Shown here one piece after another: positions 55,845 to 64,000 of a DNA stretch of 64,000 bases (position 1 is the first letter of the stretch; the number at the start of each line of letters is the position of its first letter). The stretch is from Terribacillus saccharophilus (GTDB taxonomy: Bacteria; Bacillota; Bacilli; Bacillales; Amphibacillaceae). The stretch spans positions 682,001 to 746,000 of the forward strand of contig NZ_NPBD01000002.1 of NCBI RefSeq assembly GCF_002272745.1. Direction: 5' to 3'. Made by a program: the position numbers and the translations under genes. The notes below the pieces were generated by a model. It ran no database searches and was not told where the DNA came from. It was given only the letters and a program-made list of their open reading frames with translations.

Positions 55845-56542
55845 TCTGTTTCCTCCTTGTTCGTCACAGGACTGACGATGATTTTAGTGCCTTCTGTACG
55901 GATAACAACTATTTCAGATCCTTTAGCAACATACCTGCCCTCTGTGATGACATCCATTACCCTACTCTCGATTTCAGCAACACCTGACGGTCGCAGCGGT
56001 GTTTTTGCCACACCGCGTTTACCGATGATAGATGTTAAACTCGGAAGCGTATCAGGTCTAAGAGTATCCTGAAGGATCATCGGCTTGAACATACCCTTTT
56101 CGAAACCGACGATACGAATCACATAGATGACAGCAACAATGGTAACAATAAAAGCAATACTGACGCTAATCATCATATCGGCTCTATCTGCCGACATACG
56201 AAACAACGCCCAGAGCAACCCTACCATACCTAGTATGCCCACTATGCCTCCAGGTACGAATAATTCCAAGACAAGTAAAATGATAGCTGCAGTCAAAAGC
56301 AGTATATCCGTATTTGTCGCTAGTCCTGCTGCAATGTGTCCGTAAAGAAAGATCCCTCCAGCAGTGATTCCTAGTATTCCGCCCGCTCCAAAGCCCGGTG
56401 TGAACATCTCGACAGCCAATCCAGCAAAAGCTATGGAAAGCAAAATTGTTACAAGAACTGGAAAAGTAATCCACGTCTGCATCGTTTCACTGAAGCTGTG
56501 CATCGCTGTTTGAAGGCTCGGAAGCGTGATATATTGCAGCAT
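55841..56542 (-). CDS. yqeZ: Short NfeD protein, YqeZ-related
   Basis: A 233-residue membrane protein with about five helices and a C-terminal NfeD OB-fold ([20 protein letters not shown]). B. subtilis YqeZ is about 440 residues and has a ClpP-like serine protease half before the helices; here that half is absent, and the 160 bases upstream hold only a promoter and the yqeY terminator, so it was not lost by a simple frameshift. AGGAGG before the ATG. Partner of FloA. Confidence 0.9.
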   Translation of the reverse strand: MLQYITLPSLQTAMHSFSETMQTWITFPVLVTILLSIAFAGLAVEMFTPGFGAGGILGITAGGIFLYGHIAAGLATNTDILLLTAAIILLVLELFVPGGIVGILGMVGLLWALFRMSADRADMMISVSIAFIVTIVAVIYVIRIVGFEKGMFKPMILQDTLRPDTLPSLTSIIGKRGVAKTPLRPSGVAEIESRVMDVITEGRYVAKGSEIVVIRTEGTKIIVSPVTNKEETE

Positions 56543-56597
56543 AGAAATCCTCCTGACCCCGACTAGTTTCGTTTCAGTTGTTATGTACAGTAACTTA

Positions 56598-56623
56598 TAC
56601 GCTTGGATTAAGAAAAGGTTTCA
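56598..56623 (-). promoter_or_regulatory. Sigma-W-type promoter of yqeZ-floA
   Basis: TGAAAC, 16-base spacer, CGTA on the minus strand, 56 bases upstream of yqeZ. This is the extracytoplasmic sigma-W consensus; the orthologous B. subtilis operon is a known sigma-W target. Confidence 0.85.
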
Positions 56624-56652
56624 TATGTAGATAAACTTTCGTGAAAAAGCAG

Positions 56653-56681
56653 AAATCCCAATCATTCAATGATTGGGATTT
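56653..56681 (-). terminator. Terminator of rpsU-yqeY
   Basis: AAATCCCAATCAT TGA ATGATTGGGATTT on the minus strand, a perfect 13-bp stem with T-run (CTGCTTTTT) after it. Confidence 0.78.
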
Positions 56682-56706
56682 CCTTAGATATTCATATAAC
56701 TATCAG

Positions 56707-57153
56707 TTAAGACAAGTGCTTATTCACGATTTTATTAACTAAAGAACCATCGGTTTTGCCTTTGACTTTCGGCATAACAGCGCTCATAACTGAGCCCATG
56801 TCTTTCTTGGAAGTAGCTCCTACCTCCGTGATGGTCTGTTTAATAATGTCTTCAAGCTCTTCTTCCGAAAGCTGTTCTGGCATATAATCTTTTAGAACTT
56901 GAAGCTCAGCTTCAAGCTTCTGGGCAAGATCATCGCGTCCAGCTTCTTGGAATTCTTGGAGGGAATCTTTTCGTTGTTTTACCTCACGAGATAAAACGGT
57001 AAGTTCTTCATCTTCTGACAGCGTGTCATTTCCAGTACGAATTGCTTCATTCTGCAGGGCAGCTTTCACCATACGGATTACGCTGAGCGTTTCCTTATCC
57101 CTTGCTTTCATCGCAGTCTTCATATCCTGGTTCAGACGTTCTGTTAATGACAT
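56707..57153 (-). CDS. yqeY: GatB/YqeY domain protein
   Basis: A 148-residue helical protein, the normal YqeY length, beginning [20 protein letters not shown] and ending with a three-helix tail like that of the GatB amidotransferase, which binds tRNA. Its own role is unsettled. The start at 57153 is preferred over the GTG at 57165 on length and conservation; AGAGGG is 11 bases upstream. Follows rpsU by 21 bases. Confidence 0.93.
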   Translation of the reverse strand: MSLTERLNQDMKTAMKARDKETLSVIRMVKAALQNEAIRTGNDTLSEDEELTVLSREVKQRKDSLQEFQEAGRDDLAQKLEAELQVLKDYMPEQLSEEELEDIIKQTITEVGATSKKDMGSVMSAVMPKVKGKTDGSLVNKIVNKHLS

Positions 57154-57174
57154 ATCTCTTTGCACCCTCTTTGC

Positions 57175-57348
57175 TTACTTACGCTTTCTAGCCGCCTCAG
57201 ATTTTTTCTTGCGACGAACACTAGGTTTTTCGTAAAATTCACGCTTACGGTATTCAGATAGAGTACCGCTTTTAGAAACAGTGCGCTTAAAGCGACGAAG
57301 AGCATCTTCAAGAGACTCGTTTTTGCGAACGCGAGTAGTGTTTGACAT
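57175..57348 (-). CDS. rpsU: 30S ribosomal protein S21
   Basis: A 57-residue basic protein with [19 protein letters not shown] and [20 protein letters not shown], typical S21. It binds the 30S platform near the 3' end of 16S rRNA and in Bacillus influences motility and biofilm behaviour. GGGAGGG precedes the ATG. Strong promoter and an unusual leader hairpin lie upstream. Confidence 0.97.
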   Translation of the reverse strand: MSNTTRVRKNESLEDALRRFKRTVSKSGTLSEYRKREFYEKPSVRRKKKSEAARKRK

Positions 57349-57390
57349 GCTAATTTCCCTCCCTCCGAAGCATACAACAATGTGCTAACT

Positions 57391-57410
57391 CATATGCACT
57401 GCTGCATATG
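57391..57410 (-). promoter_or_regulatory. Hairpin in the rpsU leader
   Basis: CATATGCA GCAG TGCATATG, a perfect 8-bp stem with a four-base loop just after the transcription start and about 40 bases before the rpsU start codon. Confidence 0.55.
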
Positions 57411-57419
57411 TCTTTGCTC

Positions 57420-57448
57420 ATTATAATATAATGCTAAATCCTGGTCAA
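57420..57448 (-). promoter_or_regulatory. Sigma-A promoter of rpsU-yqeY
   Basis: TTGACC, 17-base spacer, perfect TATAAT. Confidence 0.85.
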
Positions 57449-57486
57449 TAGAAAGGTGCAGAATCATGCACATTTCACAATTGTTC

Positions 57487-58152
57487 TTAGTAATCGCTGC
57501 TTCCAGCAACGCCTGCGATGATCTGAACGCCCGCACTGGCACCGATACGAGTAGCACCCGCTTCGATCATAGCAAGCGTAGCTTCGCGATCACGTACGCC
57601 ACCGGAAGCCTTTACACCAATGTCCGGACCGACAGTCTTACGCATCAATTTAATATCTTCAACTGTTGCACCGCCGCCGGAGAATCCAGTAGATGTCTTG
57701 ACGAAATCAGCTCCTGCTTTCACAGCAAGCTCACAAGCGGTTACTTTTTCTTTCTCAGTCAGCAAGGATGTCTCGATGATTACTTTCGTCAGTACACCTG
57801 CTGCTGCTTCCACAACTGCACGGATGTCAGACTCAACTGTCACTAAGTCGCCAGATTTCAGAGCACCAACGTTGATGACCATATCAATCTCACCAGCACC
57901 TTTTTCAATAGCATCCTTTGTTTCCAAAGCTTTTACGGCACTAGTTGATGCGCCAAGAGGGAATCCGATGACAGTACAAACCTTTACATCTGTACCCTTC
58001 AGCTGCTGGGCACAATGGGAAACCCAGTAAGGATTAACACAGACAGAAGCGAATTTGTGGGTTGCAGCTTCCTCGACAATCACGTCGATCTGTTCCTTTG
58101 TTGCATCCGGCTTTAGTAGTGTGTGATCAATATATGCAGCAATATTTTCCAA
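57487..58152 (-). CDS. deoC: Deoxyribose-phosphate aldolase
   Basis: A 221-residue class I aldolase that splits 2-deoxyribose 5-phosphate into glyceraldehyde 3-phosphate and acetaldehyde, in deoxynucleoside use. The Schiff-base Lys is in FVKTSTGFS near residue 151, and [11 protein letters not shown] opens the protein. The start is TTG with AAAGGAG nine bases upstream. It follows mtaB by 26 bases; no other deo genes are near, unlike B. subtilis where deoC sits in the dra-nupC-pdp operon. Confidence 0.94.
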   Translation of the reverse strand: MENIAAYIDHTLLKPDATKEQIDVIVEEAATHKFASVCVNPYWVSHCAQQLKGTDVKVCTVIGFPLGASTSAVKALETKDAIEKGAGEIDMVINVGALKSGDLVTVESDIRAVVEAAAGVLTKVIIETSLLTEKEKVTACELAVKAGADFVKTSTGFSGGGATVEDIKLMRKTVGPDIGVKASGGVRDREATLAMIEAGATRIGASAGVQIIAGVAGSSDY

Positions 58153-58178
58153 GAGAAATAACTCCTTTTATAGTCAAG

Positions 58179-59525
58179 TTAGATAGTTATGCTTGCTTCC
58201 TCTTCATCCATTACCCGGACGAATTGACCTTCATTATACGGATAGCCAGCTTTTGTCAGCTTCACGCGGACAATTTTACCAACCATATCCGGTGTTGCTT
58301 CAAATTTAACTTTCAAATAGTTATCCGTATAGCCAACATATAACGTGTTGGATTCGTTTTCATCATAAAGTTCTTCCGGAATCACTTCCAAAACTTCATT
58401 CTCGAACTGAGAAGCATATTCCTTCGCTTGCTGATCCGAAAGTGTAATAAGACGATGCACACGCTCATTCTTTGTCTCGTCATCCACTTGATCTGTCATA
58501 CGTGCAGCAGGCGTTCCCGTACGTTTAGAATATGGGAACACATGAAGCTCGCTATAGCCGATTTCCTGGATGAAACGATATGTTTCCATGAATTCCTCTT
58601 CTGTCTCACCTGGGAATCCGACAATTACATCACTCGTAATGGCAAGGTTAGGCAAAGCTTTCTTCACTTTATCAATTTTGCTGCGATAGAAGTCTGAAGA
58701 ATATTTACGGCGCATGCGTTTCAAAACGGAATCAGAACCAGATTGAAGCGGAATATGCAAGTGACGTACGATCTTCTCAGATTCATCCAGAACTTGGATG
58801 ACTTCATCCGTGATCTGACTTGCTTCAATGGATGAAATACGAATCCGTTTCAATCCGCGTACGTTATTTTCCAATTCCCGCAGCAATTTTGCAAAATTGT
58901 AATCCTGCATATCCTCGCCGTATCCTGCAGTATGAATTCCAGTAAGGACGATTTCCTTGTATCCAGCATCCACAAGCTGCTGGGCCTGTTTCATGACGTC
59001 CTCCGGGTTACGGGAACGCAGCAATCCGCGGGACCAAGGTATAATACAGAAGGTACAGAAGTTATTGCAGCCTTCCTGAATTTTCAATGACGCCCGCGTA
59101 CGATCAGTAAAGGCAGGTACATCCATTTCCTCGAAGACACGGTTTTTCATGATGTTTGAAACTCCGTTGATCGGCTCTTTCTTCACCTTGAATTCCTCGA
59201 TATGCTCAATCATCTTGTCCCGGCCCTGGGTACCCACAACGATGTCCACTCCCGGAATCTCCATGATTTCACCAGGTGAAGTCTGCGCATAACAACCGGT
59301 AACACAAATGACACCTTCAGGGTTTTTTCGTACAGCCCGGCGGATGACTTGGCGGCTTTTCTTATCCCCAGTGTTCGTAACGGTGCATGTGTTGACAACA
59401 TACACGTCAGACTGGTGATCAAAATCCACCCTTTCATAGCCTTGAGCTTTGAACTTCTGCCAAATACCTTCCGTCTCATAATGGTTTACTTTACAACCTA
59501 ATGTGTGGAATGCCACTGTAGGCAT
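58179..59525 (-). CDS. mtaB: tRNA threonylcarbamoyladenosine methylthiotransferase MtaB
   Basis: A 448-residue radical SAM enzyme that converts t6A37 to ms2t6A37. The UPF0004 domain starts FHTLGCKVNHYETEG; the radical SAM cluster is in CNNFCTFCIIPWSRG near residue 150; a TRAM domain ends the protein. The start at 59525 has GAGGTG; five codons upstream are dropped. Part of the dnaJ-prmA-rsmE-mtaB order (B. subtilis yqeV). Confidence 0.95.
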   Translation of the reverse strand: MPTVAFHTLGCKVNHYETEGIWQKFKAQGYERVDFDHQSDVYVVNTCTVTNTGDKKSRQVIRRAVRKNPEGVICVTGCYAQTSPGEIMEIPGVDIVVGTQGRDKMIEHIEEFKVKKEPINGVSNIMKNRVFEEMDVPAFTDRTRASLKIQEGCNNFCTFCIIPWSRGLLRSRNPEDVMKQAQQLVDAGYKEIVLTGIHTAGYGEDMQDYNFAKLLRELENNVRGLKRIRISSIEASQITDEVIQVLDESEKIVRHLHIPLQSGSDSVLKRMRRKYSSDFYRSKIDKVKKALPNLAITSDVIVGFPGETEEEFMETYRFIQEIGYSELHVFPYSKRTGTPAARMTDQVDDETKNERVHRLITLSDQQAKEYASQFENEVLEVIPEELYDENESNTLYVGYTDNYLKVKFEATPDMVGKIVRVKLTKAGYPYNEGQFVRVMDEEEASITI

Positions 59526-59536
59526 GGTAAAACACC

Positions 59537-60283
59537 TCATTCTTCAAAATGGTACGATAGACTAGCCAACATATACAATGGTGCGGTTTCCGTGCGTAAA
59601 ATACGAGGCCCGAGCCTGATAGGTGCAAAACCTGCATTTTGAAGCGCATCTGCTTCTGATTCACTGAATCCGCCCTCTGGTCCGATTACGACAAGCACAT
59701 TATCTGATGGTGAAATGTGCTGGAAAACAGAGCGAAGCGGCTCTGCCTTTAATCCTTTTGCCGCCTCTTCATAAGCGAACAATTTGTGCTTGTATGTATC
59801 GCTGCTATCAAGCAGCATTTGGAAGGATTGCACATCTTCGATCGCTGGGATAATCAAACGGCTGGACTGCTCTGCAGCTTCTTTAGCAATCTTTTCGAGC
59901 CGCTGCCGCTTCTTGTCCTTCTTTTTCTCGTCCCATTTTACTACGGAACGAGCAGCTTGGAAAGGAGCAAATGCAGTTGCACCCAATTCGGTTCCTTTCT
60001 GCACGATCCATTCCAGTTTGTCACCCTTGGGAAGTCCTTGGGCAATCGTCACTGATACTGGCATTTCAGTATTCATGTCGACTTTATCTACTACGCATAC
60101 AGCAACATGATCTGACGCCAATTCGTCAATTTCACATTTTGCTGCATGCCCATCCGGATGGACACAGATAATTGTGTCACCTGTTTTCATCCGCATCACG
60201 CGAATGATATGATGGGCATCCTGCCCACTCAATGTAATCCGGTTATCCTGCCAATTAGCAGGTTCTACGAAATAGCGTTGCAT
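59537..60283 (-). CDS. rsmE: 16S rRNA m3U1498 methyltransferase RsmE
   Basis: A 248-residue SPOUT enzyme: an N-terminal PUA-like domain with QDAHHIIRVMRMKTGD, then the knotted SAM-binding domain with VVIGPEGGFSESEAD and LGPRILRTETAP. It methylates U1498 of 16S rRNA. GAGGTGAG before the ATG, 15 bases after prmA. Confidence 0.96.
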   Translation of the reverse strand: MQRYFVEPANWQDNRITLSGQDAHHIIRVMRMKTGDTIICVHPDGHAAKCEIDELASDHVAVCVVDKVDMNTEMPVSVTIAQGLPKGDKLEWIVQKGTELGATAFAPFQAARSVVKWDEKKKDKKRQRLEKIAKEAAEQSSRLIIPAIEDVQSFQMLLDSSDTYKHKLFAYEEAAKGLKAEPLRSVFQHISPSDNVLVVIGPEGGFSESEADALQNAGFAPIRLGPRILRTETAPLYMLASLSYHFEE

Positions 60284-60298
60284 ACGCTCACCTCTGCT

Positions 60299-61237
60299 TT
60301 AATTCTTCTTTGCAATGATGGCGACCCAATCTTCCATTTCATTGACTTCAACAATATCGAAACCAGATGCGATCAAGGCGTCTTTTACGTCGCCTTTCTT
60401 CTGGCTGATAATGCCGCTCGTAATGAACAGACCGCCTGGTTTGATCAATTTGTATGCGTCATCTGTGAATTTCAAGATGATTTCAGCAAGGATATTCGAT
60501 ACGATAACGTCCGCTTCAACCTCAACACCTTCAAGCAAATTATTCGCACTGGCCGTAATACGGTCAGCTGCTTGATTCAGCTCAGCATTTATCTTAGTAC
60601 TGTTGACAGCTACATCATCGAGATCGAATGCATGTACATGCTCAGCACCAAGCAGTACGGCAGCGATGCTCAGCACACCAGAACCGGAACCAACATCAAT
60701 AACAATGTCGCCTTTATTTATATAACGTTCAATTGCCTGTACACTTAGTACTGTCGTCGGATGAGTTCCTGTACCAAAAGCCATGCCTGGATCAAGTTCC
60801 ATGATCACTTCATCACTTGCTACCGGTGTATAATCTTCCCAAGTCGGTATGATAGTGAACTTTTCGGAGATCTTCACTGGTTTGTAGTATTTCTTCCAGG
60901 CTGTAGACCAATCTTCTTCATCTACTTCACTGACTGACACTTCGTTTGCTCCGATGTCAATCTGATATTCTTTTAGATTTGTGATTGCAGCCTTAATCTC
61001 ATTCACAGATTCATTCAAGAAACTATTAAGAGGCAAATATGCTTTCACAAAGATGCCTTCTGCCGGATAATCATTTGGATCCAGCGCATAGATTTCACCA
61101 AAAGTTGTTTTGTGATCCTTGACCAAATCTTCTGGATCTTGGATCACAACACCGCTGGCACCTGCTTCATGCAGGATATTAGAAATCGGCTCAATCGCTT
61201 CATTCGTTGTATGGATACACAGCTCCGCCCATTTCAC
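60299..61237 (-). CDS. prmA: Ribosomal protein L11 methyltransferase
   Basis: A 312-residue SAM-dependent enzyme that trimethylates L11. The SAM motif VIDVGSGSGVLSIAA is near residue 178 and the post-motif NILAEII near 245. The start is the GTG at 61237 giving MKWAELCIHTT, the conserved N-terminus, with AAAGGAG ten bases upstream. Downstream of dnaJ by 19 bases. Confidence 0.95.
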   Translation of the reverse strand: MKWAELCIHTTNEAIEPISNILHEAGASGVVIQDPEDLVKDHKTTFGEIYALDPNDYPAEGIFVKAYLPLNSFLNESVNEIKAAITNLKEYQIDIGANEVSVSEVDEEDWSTAWKKYYKPVKISEKFTIIPTWEDYTPVASDEVIMELDPGMAFGTGTHPTTVLSVQAIERYINKGDIVIDVGSGSGVLSIAAVLLGAEHVHAFDLDDVAVNSTKINAELNQAADRITASANNLLEGVEVEADVIVSNILAEIILKFTDDAYKLIKPGGLFITSGIISQKKGDVKDALIASGFDIVEVNEMEDWVAIIAKKN

Positions 61238-61256
61238 GTGCACGTCACTCCTTTTA

Positions 61257-62381
61257 TTAAGACTCACCTTTGAACGCACGTCTCATACGTGTAAAAATGC
61301 TGTCATTCTGTTCATCAGTTGGGTCATTACCGCTAATATCATTGAGCTCACGCAATAGCTCCTTCTGACGGTCCGATAAATTCGTTGGTGTTACAACACG
61401 AATTTTCACATGTTGATCTCCTTGACCATATCCGCGTACATTTGGCGACCCTTTACCTTTAAGACGGAAGGTGCGACCTGTTTGAGTACCTGCAGGAACT
61501 TTAAGGTTCACTGCGCCATGAACTGTCGGTACTTCAATTTCATCACCAAGTGCTGCTTGAGCAAATGTAATCGGCATTTCACAATAAATATTGTCGCCTT
61601 CCCGGTCAAAGAACTCATGACTGCGGACTTGAATGACTACATAAAGATCTCCTGGAGGTCCTCCATTAACACCGGCTTCTCCTTTACCAGATACACGGAT
61701 CTGCTGTCCATCGTCGATGCCTGCCGGGACTTTGATATGGATTTTGTTGCGTTTGCGTACTCGTCCTGAACCACTGCATGTCTTACACTTATCCGGAATG
61801 ATTTTACCTGTTCCATTACATGTATTACATACACGACGGTTCACAACACGACCGAATGGTGTATTTTGTTCCACATTAAGCTGTCCGCTTCCATTACAAT
61901 GCGTACAAGTCTTTGGTTTGGTGCCTGGTTTAGCTCCTGAACCATGACATGTATCACATTCCTCTTCTTTTGGAATCTCAATATCGGTTTCTTTTCCGAA
62001 GATTGCTTCCTCAAAGCTAAGCGTCATAGTGTATTGTAAATCTGCACCTTGACGAGGCGCATTCGGATCACTGCGGCGTCCGCCGCCACCGAAGAACATA
62101 TCGAATATGTCGCCAAATCCGCCAAAATCCTGAGCTCCAGCTCCGCCGAAACCTTGGCTCTGCGGTCCGGCATGGCCAAACTGATCATACTGGGTACGCT
62201 TTTGTTCATTGCCGAGTATTTCATAGGCTTCTTTTGCCTCTTTGAACTTATCGGCTGCATCTTCCGCCTTATTCACATCTGGGTGGTATTGGCGCGCAAG
62301 TTTGCGATATGCTTTTTTTATTTCTTCCTTTGAGGCCTCTTTACCGACACCAAGCACATCGTAGTAATCCCGCTTACTCAC
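61257..62381 (-). CDS. dnaJ: Chaperone DnaJ
   Basis: A 374-residue co-chaperone. J domain with HPD in RQYHPDVNK (about 30-38), a Gly/Phe-rich linker, four zinc repeats ([32 protein letters not shown] at about 150-210), and the client-binding C-terminus. It delivers substrates to DnaK and triggers ATP hydrolysis. The start at GTG 62381 ([10 protein letters not shown]) has GGGAGAG nine bases upstream. Confidence 0.97.
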   Translation of the reverse strand: MSKRDYYDVLGVGKEASKEEIKKAYRKLARQYHPDVNKAEDAADKFKEAKEAYEILGNEQKRTQYDQFGHAGPQSQGFGGAGAQDFGGFGDIFDMFFGGGGRRSDPNAPRQGADLQYTMTLSFEEAIFGKETDIEIPKEEECDTCHGSGAKPGTKPKTCTHCNGSGQLNVEQNTPFGRVVNRRVCNTCNGTGKIIPDKCKTCSGSGRVRKRNKIHIKVPAGIDDGQQIRVSGKGEAGVNGGPPGDLYVVIQVRSHEFFDREGDNIYCEMPITFAQAALGDEIEVPTVHGAVNLKVPAGTQTGRTFRLKGKGSPNVRGYGQGDQHVKIRVVTPTNLSDRQKELLRELNDISGNDPTDEQNDSIFTRMRRAFKGES

Positions 62382-62421
62382 TGACAATCACTCTCCCGAC
62401 TCTCTCTTATACATAAATTTT

Positions 62422-62430
62422 ATCATACCA
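62422..62430 (-). promoter_or_regulatory. Possible internal promoter before dnaJ
   Basis: Extended -10 TGGTATGAT, 41 bases upstream of dnaJ; no convincing -35. B. subtilis also has an internal promoter at this place. Confidence 0.4.
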
Positions 62431-62467
62431 TTAAGCCATAAAGGCAGCAAATGCGCTAAACATGTAA

Positions 62468-62502
62468 CAAGTCAAAGCTGCTCTATAAGCGGCTTTGACT
62501 TG
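62468..62502 (-). promoter_or_regulatory. Hairpin between dnaK and dnaJ
   Basis: CAAGTCAAAGCCGCT / AGCAGCTTTGACTTG with a five-base loop, one mismatch, no T-run. Likely an RNA-processing or partial termination element that lowers dnaJ relative to dnaK. Confidence 0.6.
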
Positions 62503-62531
62503 TCGGGTGATACTAGATTTTACTTATCGTC

Positions 62532-64000
<1,469 letters not shown>

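Noticed and set aside
55841..56706. yqeZ truncated by a frameshift
   Set aside because: The upstream 160 bases hold a sigma-W-type promoter and the yqeY terminator and show no protease-like coding, so the short form is native.

Overview
The window comes from a low-to-moderate GC, spore-forming Bacillota of the Bacillaceae. The evidence is the sporulation genes yqfC and yqfD, a lipoteichoic-acid synthase, a MnSOD, AGGAGG-type ribosome binding sites with frequent GTG and TTG starts, and a gene order that follows the Bacillus subtilis dnaK-yqe-yqf-yqg region almost gene for gene. The genus cannot be fixed from sequence reading alone; the gene absences suggest a relative of B. subtilis rather than that species.

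Positions 1 to about 6190 are accessory. They hold the 5' part of a DHA2-type drug efflux gene, then a SnoaL-like protein, a short-chain dehydrogenase, an aldo-keto reductase and an AraC-family regulator. An AT-rich stretch of broken gene fragments (4110-5100) follows, then a serine resolvase with a repeat-rich likely res site, ending at a lone tRNA-Gln gene (6195-6265).

Positions 6300 to 26400 are the yqg block: yqgX, a tiny membrane protein, an LTA synthase (yqgS), glucokinase, yqgQ, an M42 peptidase, an unrecognised secreted or membrane-anchored protein, the rhomboid protease gluP, yqgO, 5-formyl-THF cyclo-ligase, L33, yqzD-yqzC, phoU with pstSCAB1B2 behind a clear PhoP box, pbpA, yqgE, sodA and a six-gene tRNA cluster (Asn-Met-His-Ile2-Ser-Phe in transcript order).

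Positions 26595 to 46170 hold a Na/Pi cotransporter, an NfeD protein, yqfZ, ispG, yqfX, yqfT, nfo, cshB, ispH, the Nif3-like gene, trmK, sigA (rpoD), dnaG, yqxD, an inserted acyltransferase, ppsR, ccpN and glyQS. glyQS is preceded by a T-box with a readable GGC specifier.

Positions 46467 to 64000 hold recO, yqzL, era, a tandem foldback repeat where B. subtilis has cdd, then dgkA, ybeY, pgpH, phoH, yqfD, yqfC, a yqfB-position gene, floA and a short yqeZ behind a sigma-W-type promoter. yqeY, rpsU, deoC, mtaB, rsmE, prmA, dnaJ and the 3' three quarters of dnaK follow.

Most of the window is conserved housekeeping sequence. The parts least explained by known biology are the foldback repeat at 48526-48772, the resolvase/res/pseudogene zone at 4110-6190, several small orphan proteins, and the pairing of FloA with an NfeD protein lacking its protease half. 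No clearly new multi-gene system was found.
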